From: Mesostigma viride | Lineage: Eukaryota; Streptophyta; Mesostigmatophyceae; Mesostigmatales; Mesostigmataceae | Length of the DNA: 64,000 nucleotides | Assembly (NCBI GenBank): GCA_009746045.1 | Contig: RPFO01000899.1 | Location: 32,528-96,527 of the forward strand | Direction: 5' to 3' | Part shown: piece by piece, positions 1-10,328 of the stretch | How positions within the stretch are numbered: position 1 is the first letter of the stretch | Layout of the letters: each line of letters opens with the position of its first letter | Notes under the pieces: generated by a model | Told to the model about the DNA's origin: nothing | Databases searched by the model: none | The model's input: the letters and a program-made list of their open reading frames with translations, nothing else | Translations under genes and position numbers: made by a program

Positions 1-402
1 GTCAATAATTCCCACCCCGCGGGAATCCACTCTCGCACAGAGGCGAGAAATGCCACCAGGTTAATTAAAACCTGGCGCTCGCGACTGCGTACGCCGCGAG
101 TGAGCAGCGATAACAGCGCGAGATCCTGAAACAAATTTGTCGACACCGCCGGCGCGCCCCCCGTGCGTAGCGATGCCCAGTTTTGCAGGTTTCTCTGGTA
201 ACCGGTGAGTGAAGAGAGGACGTTGTCCAACTCCTCAATGGCAGTCGTGACTTCGGTCACCGACCGCAAACCTCCCCGCACCTGGACCGTAAATGTCGAT
301 AAAATGTTTCGAATCTGGTCCAACAGGTTGCGGATTGCCGGCACCAGTGCTGGCAAATCGGGGTCCTCGGGGTTATCCCCGAGCAATGCGTGAGCTGCAC
401 GC
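1..402 (-). pseudogene. Continuation of the split Gag-like protein (partial)
   Basis: This minus-strand frame is open from the nested element's CACGC target duplication (398-402) to the window edge. It encodes a mostly helical protein (segments such as LLDQIRNILSTF and AIEELDNVLSSL) with no stop codon. Its composition matches the piece at 8898-9048, so the two are read as one gene interrupted by the 403-8897 insertion. A helical protein without catalytic motifs suits a capsid-type Gag domain, but no family motif is recognised. Confidence 0.42.
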
Positions 403-857
403 AGTTGGAAGGAGACTAGGGACGACGAACAACTGCGAAAGCTGAGAGCGAATGATGATTGTATTACAATAATACAATGAGAGAGCGATGAAAGCTGAGG
501 GCTCAGAATGGAACTGGGCAGACTCGGGTGCTGTGGCACTCCCCAGTGCTACGCCTATATGCCTATGGCGGTGCTACCTGCAGCACACGACCAGTGGACA
601 AGTGTACACTGCAATGCCATGCGACCACGTCACTAGCATCCAGCTAAGACTCGGCCCGTCAGGCCCGGCTACACCGGACCTGGCGGGTCGAGCTAGCACC
701 TAGGAACAGTCTGGCACTAACCGCACATCGGTCCACATGACACCTCAGTACCGTACACCCTGCCGTACTGTACTGAGGTGTCCCGCTCAGCCGCGGTAGG
801 CAATACGCGGCGCGCAGGCCGGAAATCCGTGTGTCAGCCTAAGCATCTCATCTAACT
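403..857 (-). repeat. 3' LTR of nested element
   Basis: This 455-bp copy is nearly identical to 8443-8897; the only difference I noticed is A410 against T8450. On the minus strand it starts AGTTAGATG and ends TCCAACT. High identity between the LTRs suggests a recent insertion. It contains a palindrome-rich stretch around 740-780 with CCTCAGTACCGTAC and its near-complement. Confidence 0.85.
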
Positions 858-1923
858 CCCATTATGTTTTCCTTTCAGGTTGAAGGCTAGCGACTTCAAG
901 CCTGACCCTGCCCAGCTAGGAGACTGACTCCAAGCTGACTGAGGTGCTGAGCAACTGACACCCATACTGCAACATCTGGACTGAAAAAGATGGGCCCCAG
1001 AACTCGTGCAATACTTGTGATGGCATCACGTTTAGCTCAACATGCCCGGGGAGTTCCTCCTCCTCGCGAGCTCACAAGGGAGATAGCTATGCCTGTCTGC
1101 CTATCCAGGGAGTGCATCACCAGCCAAGAGAGCCCTTGTAAAAAAAATGCCAAGGTAACCGTTTAAGAGGTTCCATGTTGTTCCATCATCATCGCCCACT
1201 CAGAGAAAAATACCCAGCCAGGCTGGGTCAACTGAGCTCAGGTTACCTGCAACCTGAGGAGTGACAGTGGACAGGTTTATTGCACCCTGCACTGTCCATG
1301 TTGTACCTGCACAACATGTGAGGACCAGCCACCCCTGCCCTGCACAGAGGGGGCTGAAGTCCGAGTGACAGGTGACAGGACTATGACATCCTGGACCTGG
1401 CCACATTGCACCTGCACAACGTGGGAGACCAGCCACCCCTGCCCTGCACATGGGTGACTGAAGTCCTGGTGACAGGTGACAGGAATATTTCATCCTGCAC
1501 CTGTGCTGAGCACGTTGTACTAGACAACATGACAGCACCCATGCCTTACTGCCACTGAACAGTAAGGCCAGGTGGCCCAGGATATCCACAGTGAACTGGG
1601 GTCCTGGGTAACCACCTGTCAAGGGAGCTTTGACCCTCCACTTGAATGGGGGCACCTGAGCCACTGAGCTCAAGGCCATTCCACCAAGGCATACGCCCTA
1701 GGGAATAAAGGTGTGAGATACATCCCATGCCCACCTATGAAGGTGTGCATAACGAAATTCCATGGTGTTGAGAAAATCAAAACAGATTTTATTGGGCATA
1801 GGGCACGCAGATGTATGAAAAACAGACTCCAACCAACCCCCCTTGCTGGAAGCCACAACCTACCCCTTGGACCTGCCCAAGGGGTACTGGGTGACCTAGG
1901 CGGCCCTGGTGAACAGGACCCTG
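858..1923 (-). other. 3' untranslated region of nested element with tandem repeat
   Basis: The stretch between the RNase H stop and the 3' LTR has no convincing protein. It contains two imperfect direct copies of about 100 bp (near 1305-1380 and 1405-1480). Both carry CCTGCACAAC, then GACCAGCCACCCCTGCCCTG and later GTGACAGGTGACAGGA. The short open frames in both directions across it follow this repeat and show no domain. Confidence 0.5.
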
Positions 1924-2475
1924 CTAGGCGTCCCCCCTATGGGGCAGGGTTGCCTGCTTGCCATAGGGGTTCATCAAGTGGTACAACAGCTGATATTGTT
2001 CAGCTGCCTGCTGAGGCACTTTAGTGAGTGCATCAGCAGCGTTGTGTTTGTCCTCCACGTGACGGGTGGACTCCCAGTAGGTGGACTCCTGTTTCAGGAC
2101 CACCCAGTCAAGATCAGTGTGGACAGCATAGGGGTTAGCAAGGAAACTGAGGACTGACTGACTGTCAGTGAGCAAGTGTGCCACCACCCCAGCATTGCTG
2201 CCTGCTTGCATCTGCAACCAAACCAGCACATGATTCAAGTACCTGGCATGAAGCACTGCTGACACCACTGCCCTGCACTCAGCAGCATTGCTGCTGACAG
2301 CCTTGCGTCTATGCAACCGGCTGTACCATGAAATGAGAGACAAGGGTGCATCATCATTCTGCACAAAATACAAGCCTGACTCCCTTGCCTGCATCTTGGT
2401 AATCTGCCTGGACTCCATGGAACTATCCATCATAGCTTGGATGTGAATGGTTTTGTGGAGATCCAAGGAGTGCAA
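1924..2475 (-). CDS. RNase H domain of nested element's Pol
   Basis: This is the C-terminal part of Pol, an RNase H that degrades the RNA strand during reverse transcription. Visible motifs are SSNAAECRAVV (catalytic glutamate), LLTDSQSVLS (catalytic aspartate) and HVEDKHNAADALTK near the end (last catalytic aspartate), in the order expected for Ty1/copia RNase H. It continues from the reverse transcriptase after a one-base frame change around 2440-2475. It therefore has no start codon of its own and belongs to a single polyprotein. Confidence 0.8.
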   Translation of the reverse strand: MHSLDLHKTIHIQAMMDSSMESRQITKMQARESGLYFVQNDDAPLSLISWYSRLHRRKAVSSNAAECRAVVSAVLHARYLNHVLVWLQMQAGSNAGVVAHLLTDSQSVLSFLANPYAVHTDLDWVVLKQESTYWESTRHVEDKHNAADALTKVPQQAAEQYQLLYHLMNPYGKQATLPHRGDA

Positions 2476-3350
2476 GATAAGGGGAGGGCCTCCTGGAGAG
2501 TTTTGGTGATGGCTTTGTGACCTACTTGCATCAAGACATCATCATCAACTCTGCTAACCACAGCCAGGTGAGGTGCACACGTTGAGCACAACCACCCCAG
2601 CTTGCCTCTAATGGTAGGACAGGCTCCAGGTTTGATTTTTGTTTGCAAAACCTCCAAGCAGCTGTGCATGTAATCATTGGGAGAGTAGAGTGCACACACC
2701 CACTGGTTTTGATGCTGCTGGAGTTGTAACATTGTGCCACAAAATTTTATGGCAGTGGTGCCCAGCTCTACTTGCTTGCCAATCTCAAAATGCTGTGACA
2801 CTTGTTGAATAAAATCATCCACAGCACGCCTTGGCCCAGCAATCAGCTGATCATCCCCATGCCACACAAAGGTGAGAATGCCATGAGGGTGTGGGACCAC
2901 AAAGAAGCAAGGGTCTATGTCATCATATCTAGCCCCTAACTTTTCAAACACAGCCTGAGCTGACATCCTGAAAATGCGAGGAGCTGATTGCAGCCCTTCA
3001 ACACCTATGTTAGCTTTCAGGTACTGCTGAGGGATGTGTTTTGCCCAAACTCTGGGAGTGGAGACTACGTACACCTGACCATGCCACACTTGTTGTGCTA
3101 TCTCAGGTGAGCCTTTCAGGAAAGCCCTTTTAATGTCTGTAGCCTTACAGATATAGTCATCCCCATCATTGAGATGACCCACAAAGACAGACAGCAAGAT
3201 TTTTAGGGATGTTTGCTGAATGCCTGGCGTGTACAACTCTGCCTCTGTCAGATCAGTGGTGCCCTTGAACTCTGTCACACAAGGTCTAGCATGAAAGATG
3301 ACTGACCCATCTGCTGCTGGCTTATGTTTACACACAAACTTCAGGCGCAA
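2430..3350 (-). CDS. Reverse transcriptase domain of nested element's Pol
   Basis: This is a copia-type reverse transcriptase. It shows the segment KATDIKRAFLKG (first catalytic aspartate) and a variant active-site box, FVWHGDDQLIAG, which keeps both aspartates but has WHG before them instead of the usual YVDD. The frame joins the upstream integrase-protease frame by a one-base change near 3345 and the downstream RNase H frame by another near 2440-2475. No internal stops occur, so the domain is probably intact apart from these shifts. Confidence 0.8.
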   Translation of the reverse strand: MRLKFVCKHKPAADGSVIFHARPCVTEFKGTTDLTEAELYTPGIQQTSLKILLSVFVGHLNDGDDYICKATDIKRAFLKGSPEIAQQVWHGQVYVVSTPRVWAKHIPQQYLKANIGVEGLQSAPRIFRMSAQAVFEKLGARYDDIDPCFFVVPHPHGILTFVWHGDDQLIAGPRRAVDDFIQQVSQHFEIGKQVELGTTAIKFCGTMLQLQQHQNQWVCALYSPNDYMHSCLEVLQTKIKPGACPTIRGKLGWLCSTCAPHLAVVSRVDDDVLMQVGHKAITKTLQEALPLSCTPWISTKPFTSKL

Positions 3351-5683
3351 GTGCTTGCACCCTGCAGGCTTTTTGTCAATAGGTGTGACAGGGGAGTATG
3401 AGAAGGACTAAGAGGATCTGGCACTACCCATTCTTCCCTGGCCTTGTTAAAGGCCTCCACCCATTTTAGGAATCCTATGTGTGTGCGACAGTCTTGCTCT
3501 ATCTGTTCATAAGAAAGAGGAGACATTTTAGCCACATCATGCTTGCCCAATCCAAATGAGTTGGGATGAAGTTTTTGGTTGTGAACCAGGTCTGCCACAC
3601 AGGGTTCTTGCCCTGGGGCATACTTGGGTGTAGCAAATTTTACAGAAGCAATGTTGGTGTTAAGAAGTTTTTCAAGAGAAATTTTGAAATGATTCAGATC
3701 AACACCACCCATGTCCTGGATGGATAGTCTATCACTGGATATGAGGACACCAGGGTAACAGAGAAAAGGATCCCCCAACAAAGCATTCCCTTTATAACCT
3801 TCCAAGACCTGAAAAGGAGTGGGGATACCGAGTATAGTCAACATGACCTGACCTAATACCTTGAGGGATGACTGCCCTGAGAAATCAGCCACATGGTGCC
3901 AGGGTGAAGGTTCCAAAGGCAAATGGGGCACAGCCAGGGCACTGATAATGCTGACCTGGGCTTGTGTGTCCACTGCAACCATAAATGGGCTATTGTCATT
4001 CTGCCCAACCTTCCCCACCTTAGCTGATCCTGCAGCAGTTTGAGCTTTGGCTCTATGAGCTGCTTGTAAAATGCGAACAGCGTCTGCTAGGCTGCGTTTG
4101 GAAGGTGCAGCTAGTGGCTGAGCTATGTTCACACTTGTAGAGGTGATAGGTTGCTGATCACCTGTTTTGCCAATGTGACCCTCTGCTGCAGGGGGCCAAT
4201 CCTGCAGTGACTGCCTGCAATCATCAAGGGTGACCTGGGTGTCACAGTGGGTGTGGCTCTCACACTCACCAGTGGGTGTTCCAAACAACCACTCACTGGG
4301 CAACGCTGGGATGCCAGGCAACTGTACAGGGCTGTCGGCCAACAGCTCTTCCTCCTCTGCCACGTCTGACACAGTTGGAAAATACAATTTCATCCTGTGA
4401 GGTGAACACCTGTGAATTTTTCCCGTGTCATTGTGTTTAACTAACACTGTCCTGCCAGTGGTGTTAAACTTTAGGATGGTGGCTGGCCCATGCCAGGTAC
4501 CCACCTTGCCTAGTCCCGACTCCTTGTAGAATAGGACCTGATCCCCTTCTCTGAAGGTGGGACGTGGATGCTTTGCATCCTTGACAGCTAACCTGCTAGC
4601 TGTCTGTGCTCGCTGTGCGTTGTAGAGGGCTAGTACCTCAGGTGGATAAATGCCTGCATGCAATCCATCTGGTGTAATGACCACCCCTTGTGGGGTTTTC
4701 ATGAGTGGCCTCCTGTTGAGGACTTGGCACAACCTGGTGGACCACAGAGCTCTGTCAGCATAGGACCCACTGTCAGCCAGCAGATTGCCATCTTCTTTGG
4801 CTACAAGGGTTTTAATGGACCTGATGGCCCTTTCAATAATGCCTTGCCTCTCATGATCTTCTAGCCCAGCCAGATCAATAGCCTCACACCCTGGTTCATT
4901 GGCAAGACATGTGAACTGCTGATCCAGTAACAATGCCTCCACAGGGTAGTACCTGGCCTGAGCAATCAAGAGAGCCCTGAGCAACTGTGTCTTGTCCATT
5001 CCAGGTAATGGTTCAATGGTTGTGTACCTTGACCATGCATCTTTAAGTGCCAAGTAAGATTGTCCTTTGATATGAAAGACATCTCCTACCACCCTGCCCT
5101 TGCTCTTAGGTGGGGTAGCTACATGCCACTTAGGGGGTTTGGGTGCATTGAACTGACAATGCTGGCAGTGGGATCTGACCACCTGGCATGCACGTCTGAG
5201 TGCTGCCCCCCCTATTGCTGCTGCCACCACCTCTGCACTCACTTCATGCCCATAAAGGAAATGCAACTGCAAAGCAAGCTCCTGAAAACTGATCTGAGCA
5301 TCCTCTGCTGGGGACACTCTGCACACCTTGGGAACCATAGATGTGAAGGTTGGTTTAGAGACATAATCTTCTGAAACCAGCTGTAGCACCTTTCCAGAAC
5401 TGCTCACTGCTCTGACAGTGGGGCATGCAGAAGAAGAAGGTGAAGCAGGCACACTCAAGCCAGCATGAGAGGGAGACTCACACTTCTTGCCGTAAGGAGG
5501 CCGCTTGCAGTCCTTGGGGTCACCGTGGGGCGGCCCGTGGCACTTGTGGCACAGGACGTCCAAATGCCCCAGCTCGTCCACGTTCTTGCGGCAGGTGGGC
5601 CGCAGGTGGTACTTCATGCCACAGCGGGTGCACCGCTGAGAAGACTTGTCCTCCTTGTCCTGCTTCTTGTTGTTGTTGTTGTT

Positions 5684-5725
<42 letters not shown>

Positions 5726-6061
5726 ACTGTTGTTGTTGTTGTTGCTGGAGCTGCCCCCCTTGGAGGGAGACTGCCCCTTACCCTTGCCCTTGCCCCAGCC
5801 CCTGCCCTTGCCCTTGCCCTTGCCCTTGCCCTTGCCCTTGCCCTTAAACATTTGTCCCAGCAGGGACTTGACTTCTGCCATAGTGACAGGTCTCTTGCTC
5901 CTGTCTTCCCTCTCCCTATCCTCCTCCTCCCTCTCTTCCCCCCTGACCCTCTTTACAGAGGTGCCCATGGCCCCCTGGCTAAGGGGAGCCAAGGCCAGCT
6001 TGATATAATCCAATGCCTCCTTCATGTCCTCCCAGTACTTTGCCATTCCTGTGGCAAGCAT
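3341..6061 (-). CDS. Gag C-terminus, zinc motifs, integrase and protease-like domain
   Basis: The 906-residue frame holds several blocks. Residues ~73-96 are a Gly-Lys repeat and ~107-131 an Asn homopolymer encoded by AAC/AAT triplets. Two Cys/His clusters follow at ~144-186. The integrase has zinc residues H267, H272, C299 and C302, and catalytic residues D327, D380 and E410 (GIIERAIRSIK). A basic C-terminal integrase domain (~520-570) comes next. A retropepsin-like segment lies near 690-790, with AVDTQAQVSII, where Q replaces the usual glycine, and ALLGDPFL. Finding the protease after the integrase is unusual for copia elements. The frame is joined to Gag upstream near 6060-6110 by one missing base. 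Confidence 0.75.
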
Positions 6062-8398
6062 AGCGTAGGTGTTTTTGTCAAGTTTGAGTTTCTCAAGGAA
6101 GAACGCAGCAAGAACTTGTGATCTAGCTGCTGGACATCAGGACGTGCTTTGATGGCTAGCTCATATTTCTTTGTCTCAGCCACATAGTCCACTGATGTGA
6201 CCCTGTATTCCTCTACCCACCTGAATGCCCCATATATGTCCACAGATGAGGGGGTGGAGAGGAGGTCAGTTAGCTCCTTCATGAAAGCCTCCCAAACTGC
6301 CCTAGCCTGCGTGTCCTGCCACTTGGGATACCTACGCTGGAAGACAAGAATGAGATTCTGAATCTGAGAAGAGGACTGATGGTAGAAATCCCCCTGCATG
6401 AGAGATCCAAACCAATTCTTGACATTCAGTTCCTCCCTAGCCAGCTGCAGAGAGAGAAGTGCATGATTCCCCTGCTCCCTAGTATACCCCTCAGGCAGCC
6501 CCCTGACATTAATCCTATCCACAGGACGGTTTTCATTGTAAGTGGGCAACCTAGAGGGGGATGCAGGGGGAGAGGGAGAAGATGGTGTTGCTGCTGCAGC
6601 ATTCACAGGAGAGACCTGCTGAGAGGGAAGTGCTACTTGAGTGAGCTGAGCAGGATGGGCAAACATGGGCTGTGTAGGAGGGTTAGACAACATAGGGGTG
6701 GGCTGGTGGGGGTGTGAGTGTGTGTCACTTCCCGCCTCCTGCTGCGGGCCTCCTCCCAATCATGGAAGGTGGGAGAGAGGGACACTTCATCGTCAGTAGG
6801 GTTAGTAAGATTGTGATGCAACCAGGTAGGCAGAGTTAGCCACCTACCCGCCCCTCTCAGGATGGCGTTGTGTAGGAGCTCCAGCAAACGCACCAGACGC
6901 ACCCTGCTGCCCTGCACCCTCCTCCCTGAGAGGAGAGCCTGCAGGGCAGGCAGCAGGTCGTCGCACACCCTGCGTGTGCCCTCTTGGAGGTTGGGCAGGC
7001 CCAGGATGTGCGTGATGATTGCACACACCAGGCTGCCCGCCTCCGCGACGTGCATCTGCTGGCTCCTGTCGGCCAGCCCACGGAAGGAGGCTGTGGCTGT
7101 CTGTATGGCACGCCACACGGCCTCATCACCAGGGTGATGAAGTCGCGACCTTGCAGGTCGCCCTCCAGCAGTGCTGGTTGCTGCCCAGCTGCGGTGGGAC
7201 CCTGGGCCCCTCCGGCCCTGCCAGGGACTTGTCCTTGTTGCGGCTAGAGGGGGCCTGCCCCCCAGAGCCGCTGGAGGTGCCCGTGACACCCTCCATGGGG
7301 GCTGCATCCCCCGCCAGCGCCGGAGGCGCCGGCGTCGCTGCCGGGGTCCCTGCGACCCCGGGCGCTTGTGTCGCCGCCGGGGTCCCTGCGACCCCGGTGG
7401 CCTCCTCAGCCACCTGGCCCCCCACGCTGGGCGGGGGAGCCTGCGGCTGAGGTTGGACCCTCTGACCTGCCAGAGGGTCCTGGGTGGCTTCACCACCCAT
7501 GGGCGTGTTGGGGGCGTCTGCCGCCCCGCGCCCCGTCGCAGGCGGCATCGCAGCCGCCTCACGCCTATCCGGGCCCCAGCCAACTGGCGTGACTTGGGGC
7601 CACGCTGGCAACGGAGTCAGCGCGATCTCTGGTCTGGAGACCACGCGCAGCGCCTCTCTCTGGCGCTGCCTGGACGCCCACTGATCAACAGTGCCGGGGT
7701 TGTGCCGCGGCCGATTGGCGAAACAGTACAGCCAAACCGCCACCTGAACCAGTGGGAGCTGCATCCTAAGACGCCCCTCGATCAGCGAGTGCACCCGATG
7801 AACCTCTATCGCGTGTATCTCCTCATCTGGAAGCAACTGAAAACGTTGAGCATGATCCGGCCGTTCACCGCAATGAACGCCGGGATGTCGTCCTCCCCAA
7901 GGGGGAGAAAATGGGGTGGGCGCCCGAACATGACCGGGGGCGGAACATGTTCCCCATACCGGTCAATGTCCATGGTGGCCATCTGTCGGCCCACGGAAAG
8001 GTTGCCAGACGTCGCAGGTGTCTGCGACGAAAGCTCAAGCGAAGGCCGAGGCCTCGCAGGCGGCACCTCGCCATCCTCCTCGGAGGAATCACTCCGCTCA
8101 CGACCCCCGTCACCTGCGACGGGGGAACGTCGTGCCCGGGGGACCTGCCCCCCAGGTGCCATGGCGGACGAACCGCCAGTGGCAAACGGCCGCCCGCTCG
8201 CCATCCCCCGGGCGCCGGGCCCCACCTGCGGGCCCCGACGCCTGGGTTGGTCAGCGACCACCGTGCGGAAGGGACGTTGGGCGTCACCCTCGCATCGGTG
8301 GTGGAGGGCGTGCCCTCCGGCGAAAGGCGGGGTGAGGTGCGCCTGGCAGGCGCCTTCCCCTTGTTGTTGTTGCCGTTGTTGCCGTTGTTGGAAGCCAT
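6022..8398 (-). CDS. Gag of nested element, frame-shifted
   Basis: Gag probably starts at the ATG at 8398 (MASNNGNNGNNNKGKAP), 45 bases after the 5' LTR. To follow one protein the frame must change near 8205-8222, near 7830-7850, twice between 7130 and 7170, and near 6740-6770, each time by one missing base. The segments have no internal stops and are rich in proline, alanine and glycine. Helical segments lie around 6850-7100 (ASFRGLADRSQQM) and 6150-6500 (LVFQRRYPKWQDTQARAVW), the latter likely capsid-like. Residual consensus error or early decay can both explain the shifts. Confidence 0.6.
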
Positions 8399-8426
8399 AT
8401 CTTTTTTTTTTGCTTAAAAAAAATAT

Positions 8427-8442
8427 CGAACTTTTCAGTCCA
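8427..8442 (-). other. Primer-binding site of nested element
   Basis: On the minus strand the base directly after the 5' LTR begins TGGACTGAAAAG. TGG at this position is the expected complement of a tRNA CCA end and independently confirms the LTR boundary at 8443. I cannot assign the primer tRNA. Confidence 0.6.
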
Positions 8443-8897
8443 AGTTGGATGGAGACTAGGGACGACGAACAACTGCGAAAGCTGAGAGCGAATGATGATT
8501 GTATTACAATAATACAATGAGAGAGCGATGAAAGCTGAGGGCTCAGAATGGAACTGGGCAGACTCGGGTGCTGTGGCACTCCCCAGTGCTACGCCTATAT
8601 GCCTATGGCGGTGCTACCTGCAGCACACGACCAGTGGACAAGTGTACACTGCAATGCCATGCGACCACGTCACTAGCATCCAGCTAAGACTCGGCCCGTC
8701 AGGCCCGGCTACACCGGACCTGGCGGGTCGAGCTAGCACCTAGGAACAGTCTGGCACTAACCGCACATCGGTCCACATGACACCTCAGTACCGTACACCC
8801 TGCCGTACTGTACTGAGGTGTCCCGCTCAGCCGCGGTAGGCAATACGCGGCGCGCAGGCCGGAAATCCGTGTGTCAGCCTAAGCATCTCATCTAACT
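8443..8897 (-). repeat. 5' LTR of nested element
   Basis: This is the partner of the LTR at 403-857, with the same length and AGTT...AACT ends. The CACGC target duplication lies immediately to its right (8898-8902). The primer-binding site lies immediately to its left. Confidence 0.85.
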
Positions 8898-9048
8898 CAC
8901 GCTGCTGACGATGAAGCTCGTCGAGCGAGACCGTTACTTCGTCGAGCAATTGCTGCCACGACGGCACCGTCGGTCTTGACGAAGAACCAGCCGGCGGAGC
9001 GGCTATTTCCTCATCGTCCGGAATCCGAAATTCTTCCGAATTTGGCAT
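8898..9048 (-). pseudogene. N-terminal piece of Gag-like protein, split by nested element
   Basis: The ATG at 9048 opens a frame beginning MPNSEEFRIPDDEE, followed by a proline/serine stretch and a helical segment (LDEVTVSLDELHRQQRE). The frame is broken at the CACGC target duplication of the nested element and picks up again, with the same helical and leucine-rich character, at 402. It is probably the start of the outer element's Gag, because it follows the putative LTR and primer-binding site at the usual distance. No zinc knuckle is visible in the part present. An unrelated host or viral gene cannot be excluded. Confidence 0.42.
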
Positions 9049-9106
9049 CTTTTTGACAGAGCGTGTAATACGAGTTGTGAGGGTAAGAATGCCACGAATT
9101 CGGCCA

Positions 9107-9719
9107 TGGTTCTTGCAGGAAGTTGCCTTTATTAACAATCAGGAAACACAGACGTAAGTCACGTCACTTCCAAGACTGCACGCAGCACAGACGACAGGGT
9201 TGCAGTGCCAAGAGAACGTGCACGCAAGAACTAGCGTCCCGGTGTGACCAAGTCACTCATATAGCTTACTAGGGACGCGTCCAAGTATTCAGCTGCACTG
9301 TCACAGCTGAACTGTCAATCAATTGATTACACAGACTCTGGCACGCCTTTGGCGCGCAGATCTATCAATTGTCCATACGGCTAGTCCTGTGGACCTATCC
9401 GTACACTAGTCAGCATCAATTGTCTCATAGGTCCTGGCGCGCTACAGTGCGCCTACCTATCAATTGACCATCAAGTCCTGTACAAGTCCTGTCAACGTCC
9501 TGCGGACTATCAAAGTGACACTTGTACATCCTGTGTCCGTACGCGCCCACAGTGGCGCGCCGGGTACTGTCGGCACAGCCTAGGAAACGTCATAACTTTT
9601 ACGTTCCTTAACCAAATGAGGCGTTCAAGGTGCCGTTGGAAAGAGCGTAACAATCTCTATCCATCTAACGTAAATCCTTTACGTTAACTAGACAAGCACC
9701 ATGAAAAGGAACACCAACA
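9107..9719 (-). repeat. Putative 5' LTR of the outer element
   Basis: On the minus strand this stretch begins TGTTGGTGTTCC and ends in ACCA. An AATAAA polyadenylation-type signal (plus-strand tttatt near 9128-9133) lies close to its 3' end, and a TGG-starting primer-binding-like site follows immediately. It has no coding capacity. It holds at least four copies of the short motif ATCAATTG/CAATTGAT (9310-9470) and several GGCGCGC clusters. The matching 3' LTR is outside the window, so both boundaries are inferred from signals only. Confidence 0.42.
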
Positions 9720-9747
9720 CGACCGGTGCTGACATGTTCGCTGCATA

Positions 9748-10275
9748 CTAAGAGTACGAGGAGATATTCTCCCCTCCTAGCCGGCTCAGTATTTCGATAC
9801 GAGCGGCCGCACGGAGCAGAGGGGGGACGTTATTCATGACGTAGTTCTCGACGCCCTTGGAAGTCTTCGGAAGAGGCGGTCCGGAAGCAAGGACTTCGTT
9901 CAGGGACTCTCTCTCTTCGCGTCGTAACTCGTCAGGAAGTTCTCGAAGAACTGCGCACATCTTGGCCTTGCACACGCCGTCCGATATAAGATGGAACCAT
10001 GCGTTATGCCACGCGGCGTCTCGCGAAAGAACGTACACGGTGTCGTTCTGGCCGTCGATCTCTTTATTCGCGACCCGTCGTCCGAGATCGTAATAGAACA
10101 GCGTGTCCGCGGCCTCCTTGATCATGGAGTCCGATCTCATCACCTCGCACCCCGTCGGAACCGGCCCCTCGTACGCCTTCCCGCAGTACCCGACCACCGT
10201 GCACCGGCTCGTGTCGATGCAACACGCGTCTTTCGCGCATTGATCGAGGTCCACAAACACCCATACACGCGGCAT
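9748..10275 (-). CDS. PIN/NYN-like nuclease-fold protein (viral-type)
   Basis: The 175-residue product starts at the ATG at 10275 (MPRVWVFVDLDQC), preceded by an A-rich run. Three features resemble PIN/NYN-type metal-dependent RNases. These are the acidic strand VFVDLD near the N-terminus, the segment IKEAADTLFYYDLGRR at ~62-77 and VYVLSRDAAW at ~87-96. In that family such acidic residues bind metal. The C-terminal third is helical and unrecognised. This is the first viral-type gene after the retroelement block. The assignment rests on motif spacing only, so the activity is an inference. Confidence 0.45.
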   Translation of the reverse strand: MPRVWVFVDLDQCAKDACCIDTSRCTVVGYCGKAYEGPVPTGCEVMRSDSMIKEAADTLFYYDLGRRVANKEIDGQNDTVYVLSRDAAWHNAWFHLISDGVCKAKMCAVLRELPDELRREERESLNEVLASGPPLPKTSKGVENYVMNNVPPLLRAAARIEILSRLGGENISSYS

Positions 10276-10328
10276 GCTGTATGATATGATGCCTGCCGAA
10301 AAAAAAAAAGAAATCTCCGGCGCACGAA

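Larger units (their letters stand above)
403..8897 (-). mobile_element. Complete copia-like LTR retrotransposon with unusual LTR ends
   Basis: Two 455-bp LTRs (403-857 and 8443-8897) flank a minus-strand gag-pol unit. The 5-bp sequence CACGC occurs directly outside both ends (398-402 and 8898-8902) and is the target duplication. A primer-binding site beginning TGGACTG follows the 5' LTR. The LTRs begin AGTT and end AACT instead of the usual TG...CA. Domain order reads Gag, zinc motifs, integrase, retropepsin-like, reverse transcriptase, RNase H. The reverse transcriptase and RNase H resemble Ty1/copia, but the protease lies after the integrase. The coding region needs eight frame changes, all of the one-base-missing type. 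Confidence 0.85.
1..9719 (-). mobile_element. Outer LTR retroelement, 5' part only
   Basis: A minus-strand LTR element appears to start at about 9719 and run off the left edge of the window. The support is a putative 5' LTR (9107-9719), then a primer-binding-like sequence beginning TGGCCGAATTC on the minus strand directly after the LTR. A Gag-like reading frame starting at 9048 follows. That frame is cut by a complete nested LTR element (403-8897) and resumes at 402, staying open to base 1. The pol part and 3' LTR lie outside the window, so the superfamily cannot be assigned. The element ends 28 bases from the stop codon of the first viral-type gene. Confidence 0.5.

Noticed and set aside
5425-6121. 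Plus-strand frames with long Leu/Val/Cys runs
   Set aside because: They are reverse readings of the Asn and Gly-Lys repeats of the Gag-Pol frame.
7171-8520. 449-codon plus-strand frame across the Gag region
   Set aside because: High-GC shadow; the minus strand carries Gag segments in the correct place after the LTR.
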